Assembly (NCBI GenBank): GCA_014843695.1
Contig: CM026398.1
Span: 47,581,579 to 47,645,578, forward strand
Length of the DNA: 64,000 nucleotides
Direction of reading: 5' to 3'
From: Archivesica marissinica
Lineage: Eukaryota; Mollusca; Bivalvia; Venerida; Vesicomyidae
Shown here: in pieces, positions 46,311-57,323 of the stretch
Layout: every line of letters starts with the position of its first letter
How positions within the stretch are numbered: position 1 is the first letter of the stretch
Notes under the pieces: generated by a model
Seen by the model: the letters and a program-made list of their open reading frames with translations, nothing else
What the model was told of the DNA's origin: nothing
Databases searched by the model: none
Program-made: the position numbers and the translations under genes

Positions 46311-46956
46311 ACGGAAATGGAAATCATTTGTTAAGCTGCAAACGTTTCTAATGAGACAATTTACCTTTGTTGCTGTTTATATTAGAATACCCCCGTATAT
46401 ATGTGCCTCACGGAAACGTTAATCCGACATTGTGAACATCAACACACATTGTATGTAACGGAAGTAACACCAGTCGCACTTCGGGGTCATTCCACAGAAC
46501 AGCGGAACTGTGAAACATTTCTGCAAACTTTGGAACATTTCACCAAGTCGCGGAGCCATGACCTTCCCAGCGATTCGAAGCATAGCATGAAAGTATTGTC
46601 TTCCAGATATGCTGCAACATTCCTATCTTGACTAGGATGGTCATTGTTTTCATTCGTTTTTCTTCGTGTCTCCAATCATAACAGCAATTAAATGAATGTG
46701 CGTTTATCACTTTTTGCCTGTCTTAATAGTATTGCTGGCATAAACACGGGACATTCGCATACAATGCATTATTTCAACAGGCATATATCTATAATTTAAT
46801 GTTGTTTTAGCTAAACTATTCACTAAATTTGGTCATCACTATAGCAAACTAGCGTGATTCATAAGTGACTGTCACCTGATTTGACAGATTGGATGTCACT
46901 ACACTGAGAATTGAATACACGATTCATAGTATTATATTAATCAGAATTGAATGACC
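46311..46956. other. Unassigned stretch
   Basis: No gene or repeat recognised; two open frames of 62-76 codons overlap on opposite strands without domain support. Confidence 0.4.
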
Positions 46957-47052
46957 GGCTGAAACAAGAGAACAGTCATAGTGCATGCCATTTACCATGC
47001 CAACATTAAGTTGATTTGTTTTTCTTCTTCAGATTATAGCTCGTCTTACACA
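46957..47052. repeat. Orphan 56-bp unit with the array's right flank
   Basis: GACCGGCTGAAACAAGAGAA through ATGCCAACAT, then a TTGATTTGTTTTTCTTCTTC-AG stretch and ATTATAGCTCGTCTTACACA, parallel to 45350-45425. It marks a segmental duplication that includes the array edge. Confidence 0.85.
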
Positions 47053-47099
47053 CATAACAGATAGCGGGACAAATCCAACTATTACATCTGTGTTTCCGT

Positions 47100-47370
47100 A
47101 AATCCATGTTGGCTATTTAGTCAATCATTTAGACAATTTAGTCAATCATATCATGTTGGCCATTTTGTCAGTCGTTTCTGGTCATTTCGTCAATCAGTTC
47201 ACCAATTCATTCCGTCATGCTGTCATTTAGTCGTCAACAAATTTGGTCATTTAGTCAACCATATTAGTCATTTTACATTTAGATTGTCATGTTAGTCATT
47301 TAGTCAATTCCCTTGGCTTTATAGTCAATTATGTTCGGCATTTAACCAGTCATTTAGTTAGATTCTGAAC
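47100..47370. repeat. Cryptic degenerate repeat
   Basis: Many scattered variants of GTCATTTAGTCAAT at irregular spacing, probably the remnant of an old minisatellite. Confidence 0.6.
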
Positions 47371-47644
47371 TAGATCTGACAGTGCGTTGAGATACATAAA
47401 ACATAAAAGTATCTCTTGTACGTTCTTGTCGTTACACCTAAACTATATTAAAGTGATACATTAAAAATGAGTGTTGCATCTACAGTTTTACATCCTACAT
47501 TTAGATTTTAATGTGTAATCAAAATAAATGTTGCTCATTAATATGCATTTAATACCATATATAAACTATGATGATAAATGTGTGATCTAATGCATGAAAA
47601 GATGCATACATCACGAGTTTTGCATGTCAGTGTTTCAATGTTAT

Positions 47645-47826
47645 ATACGGTCAAACATGTTTTAGTGGTCACCTCCATTAAGCAGCCAATCTGTATTAAG
47701 CAACCAGTTTCCAGATTTCTAATATGTTGTTTTATTATACATTTGACCTCTATTACGTAGCCACCTATACTAAGCAGACAGTTTCTGTGAGTCCCTTGGC
47801 TGGCTACTTAAGACAGATTTTGAATA
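47645..47826. mobile_element. MITE-1 copy, degenerate right end
   Basis: TACGGTCAAACATG start, GGTCACCTCCATTAAGCAGC, then ACTTAAGACAGATTTTGAA at the right end, where the terminal repeat has decayed. Confidence 0.8.
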
Positions 47827-47856
47827 AAAAAGGGAAGTACGTAACTCGTATATCAC

Positions 47857-47990
47857 CAGATGTTCATAGCAGATGTTCATAGCATATGCTCATAGTAGAT
47901 GTTCATAGCAGATGTTCATAGCAGATGTTCATAGCAGATGTCCATAGCACATGTTCATAGCAGATGTTCATAGCAGATATTCATAGCTAT
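47857..47990. repeat. 13-bp minisatellite, about 10 copies
   Basis: Unit CAGATGTTCATAG with point variants (CATATGCTCATAG, CACATGTTCATAG). Confidence 0.93.
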
Positions 47991-48519
47991 AGTGGTTCAC
48001 ATATTTGGAAGTTGCCGTAATGGCAGTTATTAAAGCAATATAGTCGTTCACAGATTTTAAATATAAATAATGATAACGCTAAATGCTGGACCTCTTTGTC
48101 GGGCACATGATTAGGTAGCAATACTCTAACTGTGAGCGAACACTCGTCCTGTAGACTGTTGCTTCCATTGACTTAATTGGGAGCATGCATGATGGACTAA
48201 CATTAGAAGCCAACTCGCTGACTATCCGTGCATGCTAATATTATGTCAATTTCAATATCAATAGTTGGTAGTGTTGGTTCAAGCTGTATGATGTGTAAGA
48301 AATGGTGATTTTGAATTGGTGATTTTCACATTGAGGTGTTTCCTTGCATTTAAAGTGGTTAAACAACCGAGTCTAGTTCGGTCTATCGTATGTCTAGCAT
48401 TTCAATGGGTTTCTGTAGAGTGTGGAATTGGTGAGTAGCATGGTGTATGAACAACAATCAAGCCTACTGTGGAGCATTTGTGTTCAGGTAGATCATTAAT
48501 GTAGATAATTAACTAGAAT
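47991..48519. other. Unassigned stretch
   Basis: No gene recognised; may include further decayed parts of the LINE that follows on -. Confidence 0.35.
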
Positions 48520-48799
48520 ATAACCAATAACAAAGCGTTGGGAAACAACAGATGAAGTAGGTGTAGTGTTAAATATAATGTCAGTGTGGTCTACGGTGTG
48601 TGATCTATAGCTCGTGTCGTGATTAACAAATTGGGAAACAACAGATGAAGTAGGTGTAATGTCAAACACAATGTAATTGTGGTCTACGGTGTGCGACCTA
48701 TGTATATTGTCGTGATCAATTCAAACGAGAGTGTTTCGACTGATATCATAACAGTGAAGACTGGATAATAATGTATTGTGGTTCATATCGTCAAATGTG

Positions 48800-49276
48800 T
48801 TACTATAGTCTAGCAGGATGAGGTCCACTTGTATCTTGTTGTATGTCGCATTGAGGTTACTGTAGTCTAGCAGGATGAGGTCCACTTGTATCTTGCTGTA
48901 GGTCGCATTGAGGTTACTATATTATAGCAGGATGAGGTCCGCGTGTATCTTGTTGTATGCCACATTGAGGTTACAATAGTCTAGCAGGATGAGGTCCGCG
49001 TGTATCTTGCTGTAGGTCGCATTGAGGTTACTATAGTCTAGCAGGATGAGGTCCACTTGTATCTTGCTGTAGGTCGCATTGAGGTTACTATTGTCTAGCA
49101 GAATGAGGTCCGCGTGTATCTTGATGTATGCCACATTGAGGTTACTATAGTCTAGCAGGATGAGGTCCGCGTGTATCTTGTTGTATGCCACATTGCGGTT
49201 ACTATAGTCTAGCAGGATGAGGTCCACTTGTATCTTGTTGTAAACAGCATTACGGTTACAATAGTCTAGCGGGATA
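48800..49276. repeat. 57-bp minisatellite, about 8 copies, from RT motif A
   Basis: Starts TTACTATAGTCTAGCAGGAT at 48800, 48857 and so on. The - strand is open, 19 residues per unit (DYSNLNATYSKIQVDLILL type). The low-coordinate edge continues directly into unexpanded RT sequence. Confidence 0.95.
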
Positions 49277-50790
49277 GGTATGTAGTTGGTGAATGACATC
49301 GGTCATCATTCTTGTACACTGGTGAATGGGTATGCAGTTTGGCGAGATCGGTCATCATTCTTGTATACTGGTGAATGGGTATGCAGTTTGGCGAGATCTG
49401 TCATCATTCTTGTACACTGGTGAATGGGTATGCAGTATGACGAGGTCGGTCATCATTCTTGTATACTGGTGAATGGGTATGCAGTTTGACGAGGTCGGTC
49501 ATCATTCTTGTACACTGGTGAATGGGTATGCAGTTTGGCGAGGTCGGTCATCATTCTTGTACACTCGTGAATGGGTATGCAGTTTGACGAGATCGGTCAT
49601 CATCTAGTACACTGGTGAATGGGTATGCAGTTTGACGAGATCGGTCATCACTCTTGTACACTGATGAATGGGTATGCAGTTTGACGAGATCGGTCACCAT
49701 TCTTATACACTGGTGAATGGGTATGCAGTTTGACGAGATCGGTCACCATTCTTGTACACTGGTGAATGGGTATGCAGTTTGACGAGATCGGTCACCATTC
49801 TTATACACTGGTGAATGGGTATGCAGTTTGACGAGATCGGTCACCATTCTTATACACTGGTGAATGGGTATGCAGTTTGACGAGATCGGTCATCATTCTT
49901 GTACACTGGTGAATGGGTATGCAGTTTGACGAGATCGGTCACCATTCTTGTACACTGGTGAATGGGTATGCAGTTTGACGAGATCATTCATCATTCTTGT
50001 ATACTGGTGAATGGGTATGCATTTTGACGAGATCGGTCATCCCTCTTGAATACTGGTGAATGGGTATGCAGTTTGACGAGATCGGTCATCATTCTTGTAC
50101 ACTGGTGTGTGGGTATGCAGTTTGACGAGATCGGTCATCATCTAGTACACTGGTGAATGGGTATGCAGTTTGACGAGGTCGGTCATCATTCTTGTATACT
50201 GGTGAATGGGTATGCAGTTTGACGAGGTCGGTCATCATTCTTGTACACTGGTGAATGGGTATGCAGTTTGACGAGATCGGTCATCATTCTTCTATACTTG
50301 TGAATAGGTATGCAGTTTGACGAGATCGGTCATCATCTTGTACACTTGTGAATGGGCATGCAGTTTGGCGAGATCGGTCATCATCTTGTACACTTGTGAA
50401 TGGGTATGCAGTTTGGCGAGATCGGTCATCATCTTGTACACTGGTGAATGGGTATGCAGTTTGACGAGATCGGTCATCATCTTGTACACTTGTGAATGGG
50501 TATGCAGTTTGGCGAGATCGGTCATCATCTTGTACACTGGTGAATGGGTATACAGTATGACGAGATCGGTCATCATCTTGTATACTGGTGAATGGGTATG
50601 CAGTATGGCGAGATCGGTCATCATTCTTGTATACTGGTGAATGGGTATGCAGTATGGCGAGATCGGTCATCATTCTTGTATACTGGTGAATGGGTATGCA
50701 GTATGGCGAGATCGGTCATCATTCTTGTATACTGGTGAATGGGTATGCAGTTTGGCGAGATCGGTCATCATCTTGTATACTTGTAGCGAT
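49277..50790. repeat. 48/49-bp minisatellite, about 31 copies, from the RT segment before motif A
   Basis: Unit TCGGTCATCATTCTTGTACA plus CTGGTGAATGGGTATGCAGT and TTGACGAGA (49 bp). A block at about 50283-50580 has lost one base (CATCATCTTG), making 48-bp units that are open on both strands with 16 residues per unit. Confidence 0.95.
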
Positions 50791-52033
50791 TACGTAAAGC
50801 AAACATATTTTGTTTCTGTTTATATTCATAGTCAGATCAACAGCACATGTCATAAAGCGAGTGTCCAGCTTTATAAAGCAATGTGACCTTCGGTGCATTG
50901 TTTCCGGTACATGAGCACCCCCAAATAGACCCACCGGCCTTCTGTACACCAGTTAAATGGTTCCTTCATTTGAAAAAAATCGGACCAAAGTATTATATTT
51001 GTGGGGCCAGAGATTTGTTTCGTTGTTGGCGAGTTTGTAGCATAATTATGTCGTTTCGGTTGAAATATAATTCAATGTCTGGACGAACGTTTTGTAGAAT
51101 CCCAAAATGAACATTTGATTGCTGACCTTCTCGTTAGGTTAAATGCCAAATAGTTTATGTCCAGAGTTGATATATTGCACACATATATACAAAACAATAA
51201 TATATAATACTACAAGAAAAGCATTCATCAGCAAAGGTTACCTTTACCACACACACACACATACACCACACACAGATGCGATGTTATGCTTTTATGGTAT
51301 CAAATGTACTTAATATACCACATAAATAACTCATTTGTTTAATTCGTTTTAGCCTTTGCTCTTATAAAATCATATTTTATTGTCTGCTTCCGTGTTAATA
51401 TAATATAATAGGAGTTTTGAAATTTCAAAGGACTATGGTTAAAAATAATTCGACCAGAACGCGACAACGACAAGTACAGCTAGGTTTAGAACTGATTGCT
51501 ACATGTGAGTTTTGTTTTAACACGGCTTGTAGAAGAAATCCGGAATAACCCAATTGTCGAAATCAGTTCAGAGATCTAGTAGAAATACTGATCTAAACAA
51601 CTGTTTTAGCTTCCTATTTGTTCCAGAGTAATTAATTACCCATATGTAATGTTTAGAAACAGAAGCTTTCTACCGTTCTACCTACCTCCGATTTGTACAC
51701 CGATTTGTACAGGCCGTACTCTGGAGCATCGTCGTACAGTGTCAGTATGTTGTGGTTGGGAAGATCACCTACATTTCCTGGATAGAAACCTGGCCTCGAG
51801 AATATACAACTTTTCTCCTATCTCAAGCTCAGTCTCAAGCTTCTGATTGGTTCAGCTGGCAGTAAAACTCAGAATCAACCAATCAAATCATTTGAGCTTG
51901 AGATCTGTGAAGTGTTATAACCTCGGGCACCGTACTCAGTTCTCCAACCTCCGCGAGCAACTGACAACTTTCTCACATAACATCATTTTATCGCGTATCC
52001 CTGATAGGGAGCGACCCTGAGGCTCGAGGATTA
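50791..52033. other. Unassigned stretch
   Basis: No gene. A CA-rich run at 51250-51276. An open frame of 65 codons at 51649-51846 shows no domain. Confidence 0.35.
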
Positions 52034-52265
52034 GTTTATACAAAATACATTTTAGCTCGATTGAGAAACAAGTTATTTCAACTTATATTAATCACTCTCG
52101 AGACCTCATTCCTGATGGAATCCATCGCCACGAGGGAGAGAGAAGAGGCAACGTGGAATTTAAATGCCTTGCCTAAGGGCACAATCGTAACGGCTCCAGC
52201 GGGGCTCGAACTCCGGACCTTTCGCACCTGAAGCGAACGCGCATCCACTGCGCTATCACGACTTT
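52034..52265 (-). mobile_element. SINE-2 copy, full length
   Basis: Tail at 52037-52100, body with GAGAGAGAAGAGGCAACGTG, head at 52190-52264 (inverse anticodon-like loop TTCAGGT). A sliver resembling the SINE-3 head (CAACCACGAAGG) follows at about 52320. Confidence 0.9.
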
Positions 52266-52340
52266 CACAAGGATTGATAGAGGGGAAAGGCAAGTTCTGA
52301 CAACGGTGTGCTAGACAACTCAACCACGAAGGTTATAGTT

Positions 52341-52970
52341 AAGAAGTATGATTTATTCTTGTTCGAGATCAACACGAATTGTATATAACCCATAAAAAAT
52401 TATGAATCATAACTAACGTTTGTGTAAATTTATCTCACACTACTATTTGAGATTGAGTGTGTTCATGATAACATATGTAACATCCACTCATTTGTCACTT
52501 AATTTCACAACAAAACCAAACCAAGGCCAAACGAGTGTTCAATGATTGGACAATTGCTGTAGTGTATATGTAATGAATACTCTAAGACACCTCTAGATAT
52601 ATACCCTACCAATAATTGCATGAACTATTGACATACATTATTCGAGTCCCTTGTCGATGTGGGTTACATAATACACACACAATTTGTTTCTAATGCGTTA
52701 TTAAAGCTCGCGTTTCTGTTTATAAATATCGTATTTATGCCAATAGTTAACACAATACCAAGCATTATTTTTGCTTATTTTTTATATTATTCATGTCGAG
52801 ATAATAGTAGGAACAGAGAAGCCATTCCACCTTATACCAGTATATGTGCTAGCATTATCAGCGTTTTCTTTACATCTTCATCGTTAATTACGGACAACAT
52901 TGACCTTGGACATCCGATTGAGCTACGTAGGAGTATATACATTGGCCATATCGGTACGTAGTATATATTT
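52341..52970. other. Unassigned stretch
   Basis: AT-rich; a 100-codon hydrophobic open frame at 52659-52961 has no splice or homology support and is taken as chance. Confidence 0.35.
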
Positions 52971-52974
52971 TTTG

Positions 52975-53056
52975 ACGTTATTACGCGACTAGCTTCATAT
53001 CAATATAGGTATCGAACCGAGTTACAGAGGGTCGATACCTAGCCACGTAATAACGT
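52975..53056. repeat. Nested inverted repeats
   Basis: ACGTTATTACG (52975-52985) pairs with CGTAATAACGT (53046-53056). Inside, AGGTATCGA (53007-53015) pairs with TCGATACCT (53032-53040). Could fold into a two-step stem. Confidence 0.8.
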
Positions 53057-53260
53057 ATTTATTACTTTGATATGAATTTGAACATTTAATAATTGAAATC
53101 ATGCTCTCTCCGCTATCCATTTATCAGGAATAGTGCACGAACATGATTGAAATATTACCACGAAACTACAAGCATCTGTTATCTGTCAAACTTGAGACGC
53201 TACGGGAAGTAAACAAACTACTACCGAGTGCGCATGTGTTATTTTCTCAGGAACTAGTTA

Positions 53261-53310
53261 TGATACGGGTTTGTCTGGTTTGATAAGGGTACGTGACCGT
53301 ATCAAACCAG
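53261..53310. repeat. Short palindromic tract
   Basis: CTGGTTTGATA (53275-53285) and TATCAAACCAG (53300-53310), perfect 11-bp arms; TGATACGG at 53261 can pair alternatively with CCGTATCA. Confidence 0.75.
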
Positions 53311-53930
53311 CAAACGTAATATCAGACTGGAACACACAGCGCATCAACCTGGGTGGTAGACATTATTGTGGTAGGCAAATAATAGGCTAAAATTAATATC
53401 TAAATTATAAACCAGTATATCATATTAAAAGTAGGAATATTACATATTCTAACACGACCCAGCTAATAACATACATAGTTGTAGAGTAAAATCTACCTCG
53501 CGTTATTCTGCGATATACCTACCTTGAACTATGCTGCGCGCGCACCGTGTTTTGGCTATTCCATTTATACAATGCGTGTAAAGTTTTATGAATGAAAGTC
53601 ACGTGATGTTTGTAAATACTACCGTGGGAATTCGCGGAAGTGAGCTATTTTTAGAATCAGATAATCTCTTGTCCGTCTTGTTTTTCTTTTAAGTAACATT
53701 TCAGTACTATTCTTTACAGTTTTATTTGACAAAATAAATAAAATTATTGATCAGTTACAACTTTTGTTCATTTATGCACTAGATTGATATTTTCCATAAA
53801 AAATAACGTCATCACCCCTTACGCGGGAGGAATTTTCGAAAGCCAAATGCAGCGGAGTAGCACCGCATTTGAAGAAAATACTCCTTTGATTTTCGCCTAA
53901 AATTATTAGAAGTAAGTCGTGTTAGAATCG

Positions 53931-54067
53931 AAATAATAAGTATCAACCGTGGTATATCGCAGAATAACCCTCGTTTGTCGTTCTTCGGCCTTCGTGATAT
54001 ATGTCTACGCATAAGAACCTCAAACTCGGGTTATTCTGCGATATACCACGGTTGATACTTATTATTT
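53931..54067. repeat. Perfect 40-bp inverted repeat with 57-bp loop
   Basis: Left arm 53931-53970 (AAATAATAAGTATCAACCGT, then GGTATATCGCAGAATAACCC) is exactly complementary to 54028-54067. A third, partial copy of the motif (GTTATTCTGCGATATACC) lies at about 53513. ATTCTAACACGAC at 53446 also has its inverse at 53917. Confidence 0.92.
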
Positions 54068-54654
54068 CTTAATTAGTCAGGTGTCGATCTCGTGTCGCCA
54101 CAGGCACATCGACCAGAAATAATCGAGTTGACCGCTCCACAACTGCCCTACCGCCATTAAGCACCGATTTCTGTTTATAAATATATTTAAATCATGAAAT
54201 ATGTCTTCGCTTTCTATTTATATCTTAAGAGTATGACAAACACAACATCTGTCAAGAGTTAGGCAACGCCCGGTTACATACATCCTATGTATTATAACAA
54301 GACCATATAAGAATGACAACGTAATTATACACGTCAGCACATACGACACTAAATGACTAATTACGAAACATAAATCATGTCAGGTATAGCACGACTATTT
54401 ACATTTACAACAGGTACAAAATCTACATCATTTTTAATTCACAATTTTTAAATTCCGTTAATATATTTTGTTATTGAACCTGTGTATGTCATTTATGTAA
54501 ATTAACCAAACAACCAGCTATCAGCTTCATGTTAAAGTGAACGCTTTAAATGTTATTAATTGCTTGATATTCGCTGTGACATCACTACTGTGAATATATG
54601 TTTAATTAAAGACATACATTAATGAAATACTGCATAGCAATGCAATGTACAGGA
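54068..54654. other. Unassigned stretch
   Basis: AT-rich, no gene or repeat family recognised. Confidence 0.4.
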
Positions 54655-54990
54655 AGTAAGTAAGTAAGTAAGTAAGTAAAAAGTAAGTAAGTAAGTAAGT
54701 AATTTGTTTATTATAATGACATGTGTACATATCAGACAATATTTACATATAAATTATACAATTAAATACACTCGGCCCAATGGGCCTATAAGTCACTTAC
54801 AAATATAATACTAGAAACATATCACATGATAAAACACATACAACATTATTTCTCTGACAAACAAAATAGTCGATTATAGTAGTTATATCAAAACTAGAAA
54901 TGTGGCCAAGGGACATAGATGTTCCACTTCGTCTCTTCTCTGCAGAGTCTAGGACCATGAATCAGTCTTGTATAACATATCACAGTGAGG
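54655..54990 (-). mobile_element. Possible LINE 3' end with AAGT microsatellite tail
   Basis: (AAGT)n at 54655-54703 followed by TTTGTTTATTATAATGACAT; on - this reads as an AT-rich 3' UTR ending in a tetranucleotide tail, similar in layout to the LINE-A ends. No coding part is visible. Confidence 0.4.
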
Positions 54991-55730
54991 TTTAAATAGA
55001 TTATATGTACGTACATAGATGATACTTGAAAAAAGATGAAAACTAACTACTAATAACTACTGAATCATGAGTAATCATGTAGCTACGCAATTAAACTGTT
55101 TACATGACATATAGCCATCATTGACAAAATTGATAGGTTTCAAAATGATTATGTTAGATGTGTATGTTGCTCATCTTTCAAACTTTAGAATGTTCTATGC
55201 TCATCAATTATGCTGATTGACAATATAAATGTTGCACTTGTTGTCGCTGCTGATGATGTCGTTGTTGTTATGATGATAATGATGATGATGATGATGATGA
55301 CGATGACGACGATGACGAGGATGAGGATGATATACATGGATGACACTATTGTCAGTCTGCACATGTCAGTGACTTGAATTGCATATTAAGATCAAATTTG
55401 GTCGGGATTGATTATGAAGTTCAATGTACACATTAGTAGTTTGAGTAACAATGATGTCCATGGTTTCATCGTCATTTGCATGGGTAATTCGCCTCATTAA
55501 AACTAAATGATGAATTATGTCGGTCACAATGTGCATTATATCAACTTTGATAGCTTCAGTTTGTTCCAAACAAGTTTTATGGTTTGATAACAAATACATT
55601 TAAGTTGAAAGACAATTAACATATATAATAAATGTTTGATTGTTTGACGCTTTGGCGCATGGTATGGATCATGCTATTAACCAACAAGTCAACCTTCAAT
55701 ACTGTAGCTATATCAATATGTAAATAAGGG
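54991..55730. other. Unassigned stretch with GAT microsatellite
   Basis: A GAT/GAC/GAG run lies at 55270-55332. A 77-codon frame on - (55366-55599) has ordinary protein-like composition but no recognisable domain; not called. Confidence 0.45.
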
Positions 55731-55895
55731 TACAGTAAAACATGTGTTAGTGGTCATCTCTATTAAGCAGCTAACCTGTATTAAGCAGCCAGTTTCCAGA
55801 TTCCCAATTTCTTGTTTTATTATACATTTGACCTTTGCTAAGCAGCCACTTTCTGCGATTCCCTTGGCTGGCTTCCTATGACAGGTTTGACTGTA
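55731..55895. mobile_element. MITE-1 copy
   Basis: TACAGTAAAACATGTG start and ACAGGTTTGACTGTA end; GGTCATCTCTATTAAGCAGC interior. Confidence 0.85.
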
Positions 55896-56597
55896 TATAG
55901 TTTCTCAACGTTTTGCCAACAGAATCCGTAAACATGTCTTTGATTATCGTACATGGAAGATATCAGTACTAAATTGATGAACATCATTCATATATGCAAT
56001 ACCATTTCATATCTAATCCATTCCAACCCTCATCTAATCATACTACTTGATTTCATATATTGTCTTTATATATTTATATATTATTATGACTTCACGTACA
56101 TAATTGTGTTACAGACAAAAAAACTAATAGTGGGTGTGTAATAAAATTGTTTCTTCTTCTTAAATTAATAATGAGACAGTTTATTTTCTTTAATGCTTTC
56201 CAATGAATGATAGAGTTTTCTCAGTGAAAGAAAACTCCACCTTACACCACTTTGAAACAGTGAAAAATGGAATTGTCTCTGTATTTTACGTATTCCTGCG
56301 CGGTTAGGTGTACTTTTCTACTTTATAATTTTGCAAATTATTTCATATTGGTATTCAACAGCATGATTGGCTTTTTGACATCACATATTTTAATTGCCCG
56401 AATACCAACAAGCACACTTTTCTTGGAAGCTTATGTGACGTATCCATCATTGCTGGTGTTGTTTATCGTTCAAATGTTACAACTGAATATAATATATGAG
56501 TTTCTGTTTTAAAATAGCAATGACAATATGCGACAGCTGTGTCATTATTTTCTGTGCCATTTATTATCATCGACCTAAAAGAAATGTGTGTAAACTA
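55896..56597. other. Unassigned AT-rich stretch
   Basis: An 81-codon hydrophobic frame at 56267-56512 is not supported by any context. Confidence 0.4.
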
Positions 56598-56768
56598 TAC
56601 AGTCAAACCTGTGTTAGTGGTCACCTCTGTTAAGCAGCCAATCTGTATTAAGCAGCCAGTTTCCAGATTCCCAATATAAGGTTTTATTGTACATTAAGCA
56701 GACACCTGTGCTAAGCAGCCACTTTCTGTGATTCCCTTCACTGGCTGCTTAAGACATGTTTGACTGTA
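56598..56768. mobile_element. MITE-1 copy, adjacent to MITE-2
   Basis: TACAGTCAAACCTGTG to ATGTTTGACTGTA with TA at each side. Its right TA is two bases from the start of the MITE-2 copy. Confidence 0.88.
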
Positions 56769-56770
56769 TA

Positions 56771-56953
56771 CACTATACATCCGCTATGTCAAAGTCGGTT
56801 ATATCGAAGTATCCGGTTATCTCGAAGTCTGATCAAAGTCCCGTTTCAGACACTACAATCTTACATATAACTGGCTCTGTTTATATCGAATTTCGTTATG
56901 TCGAAGTATTTGGTTCGGTACGACGGAATTCGACATGGCGGATGTAGACTGTA
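56771..56953. mobile_element. MITE-2 copy, adjacent to MITE-1
   Basis: Starts with ACATCCGCTATGTCAAAG and ends ATGGCGGATGTAGACTGTA; interior as in 19806-19998. The left terminus is slightly altered, as if MITE-1 had inserted at or near it. Confidence 0.82.
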
Positions 56954-57107
56954 TATCAAAACACAAGAAAGGTAAGGGATTTTCCAGTCATAGCCAGAAA
57001 CTGAGTGTGCAGCAGTATAAAGTGGAAATAGGTGAGGTCGCCATGGTGATGATGGTTAGAATCCTGGATGTTTGTATATAATTATAACTGCATAATGTCT
57101 ACTTCAG

Positions 57108-57323
57108 GCAACAGTCCCTGGAAACCGTACCACATGTGTGTACCTGGAATGTACACGTCGTTTCCTGACGACGACAGCTGTGCTAAGTACTATCAGTGCA
57201 TGGGAACGTACAAACCAATCCAAGAGGAGTGCCCGTACCCACGACTGTATAATGTCAAATCACACACGTGTGAGCTCTACCTGTCTGTGAAGTGTGGGGC
57301 TAGGAAGGAACCCAAAGATCCAT
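57108..57323 (+). CDS. Chitin-binding secreted protein, exon 2 (second CBM14 domain)
   Basis: Acceptor ACTTCAG (AG at 57106-57107); the first two bases GC complete the Cys codon left open by exon 1. 216 bp, an exact symmetric phase 1-1 exon, so it can be added or skipped without frame change. It encodes a complete second type-2 chitin-binding domain: C-x13-C-x5-C-x10-C-x12-C-x7-C, with the CAKYYQC aromatic block and NVKSHTC. The linker after it is GARKEPKDP. It ends in T before a donor GTATGT (57324), and exon 3 supplies GT, again forming a Cys codon. The symmetric phase is typical for shuffled extracellular domains. Further undetected phase 1-1 exons in the long introns cannot be excluded. 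Confidence 0.85.

Larger units (their letters stand above)
48520..50880 (-). mobile_element. LINE-D reverse transcriptase remnant, expanded into two minisatellites
   Basis: Read on -, 50850-50790 gives KQNMFALRNRYKYTR, alignable to the QHGFR...RSCETQL block upstream of motif A in many L2/CR1-type elements. A frame step leads to MMTDLAK, repeated in the 48/49-bp array, then KIQVDLILLDYSN, repeated in the 57-bp array, and finally DYSNTFDDMNHNTLLSSL (about 48840-48770), which is motif A (DFSKAFD type) and its follow-up. So the segments before and within motif A are each amplified, leaving the order intact. Below 48720 a further duplication of about 94 bp (GGGAAACAACAGATGAAGTA at 48540 and 48633) occurs. 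Inactive. Confidence 0.7.

Noticed and set aside
50317..50640. 107-codon repeat ORF on +
   Set aside because: Opposite-strand by-product of the 48-bp units, which derive from a LINE read on -.
55366..55599. 77-codon ORF on -
   Set aside because: No recognisable domain, no splice sites in suitable positions, and lies beside a microsatellite.
56267..56512. 81-codon hydrophobic ORF
   Set aside because: AT-rich sequence readily gives hydrophobic frames; no supporting context.
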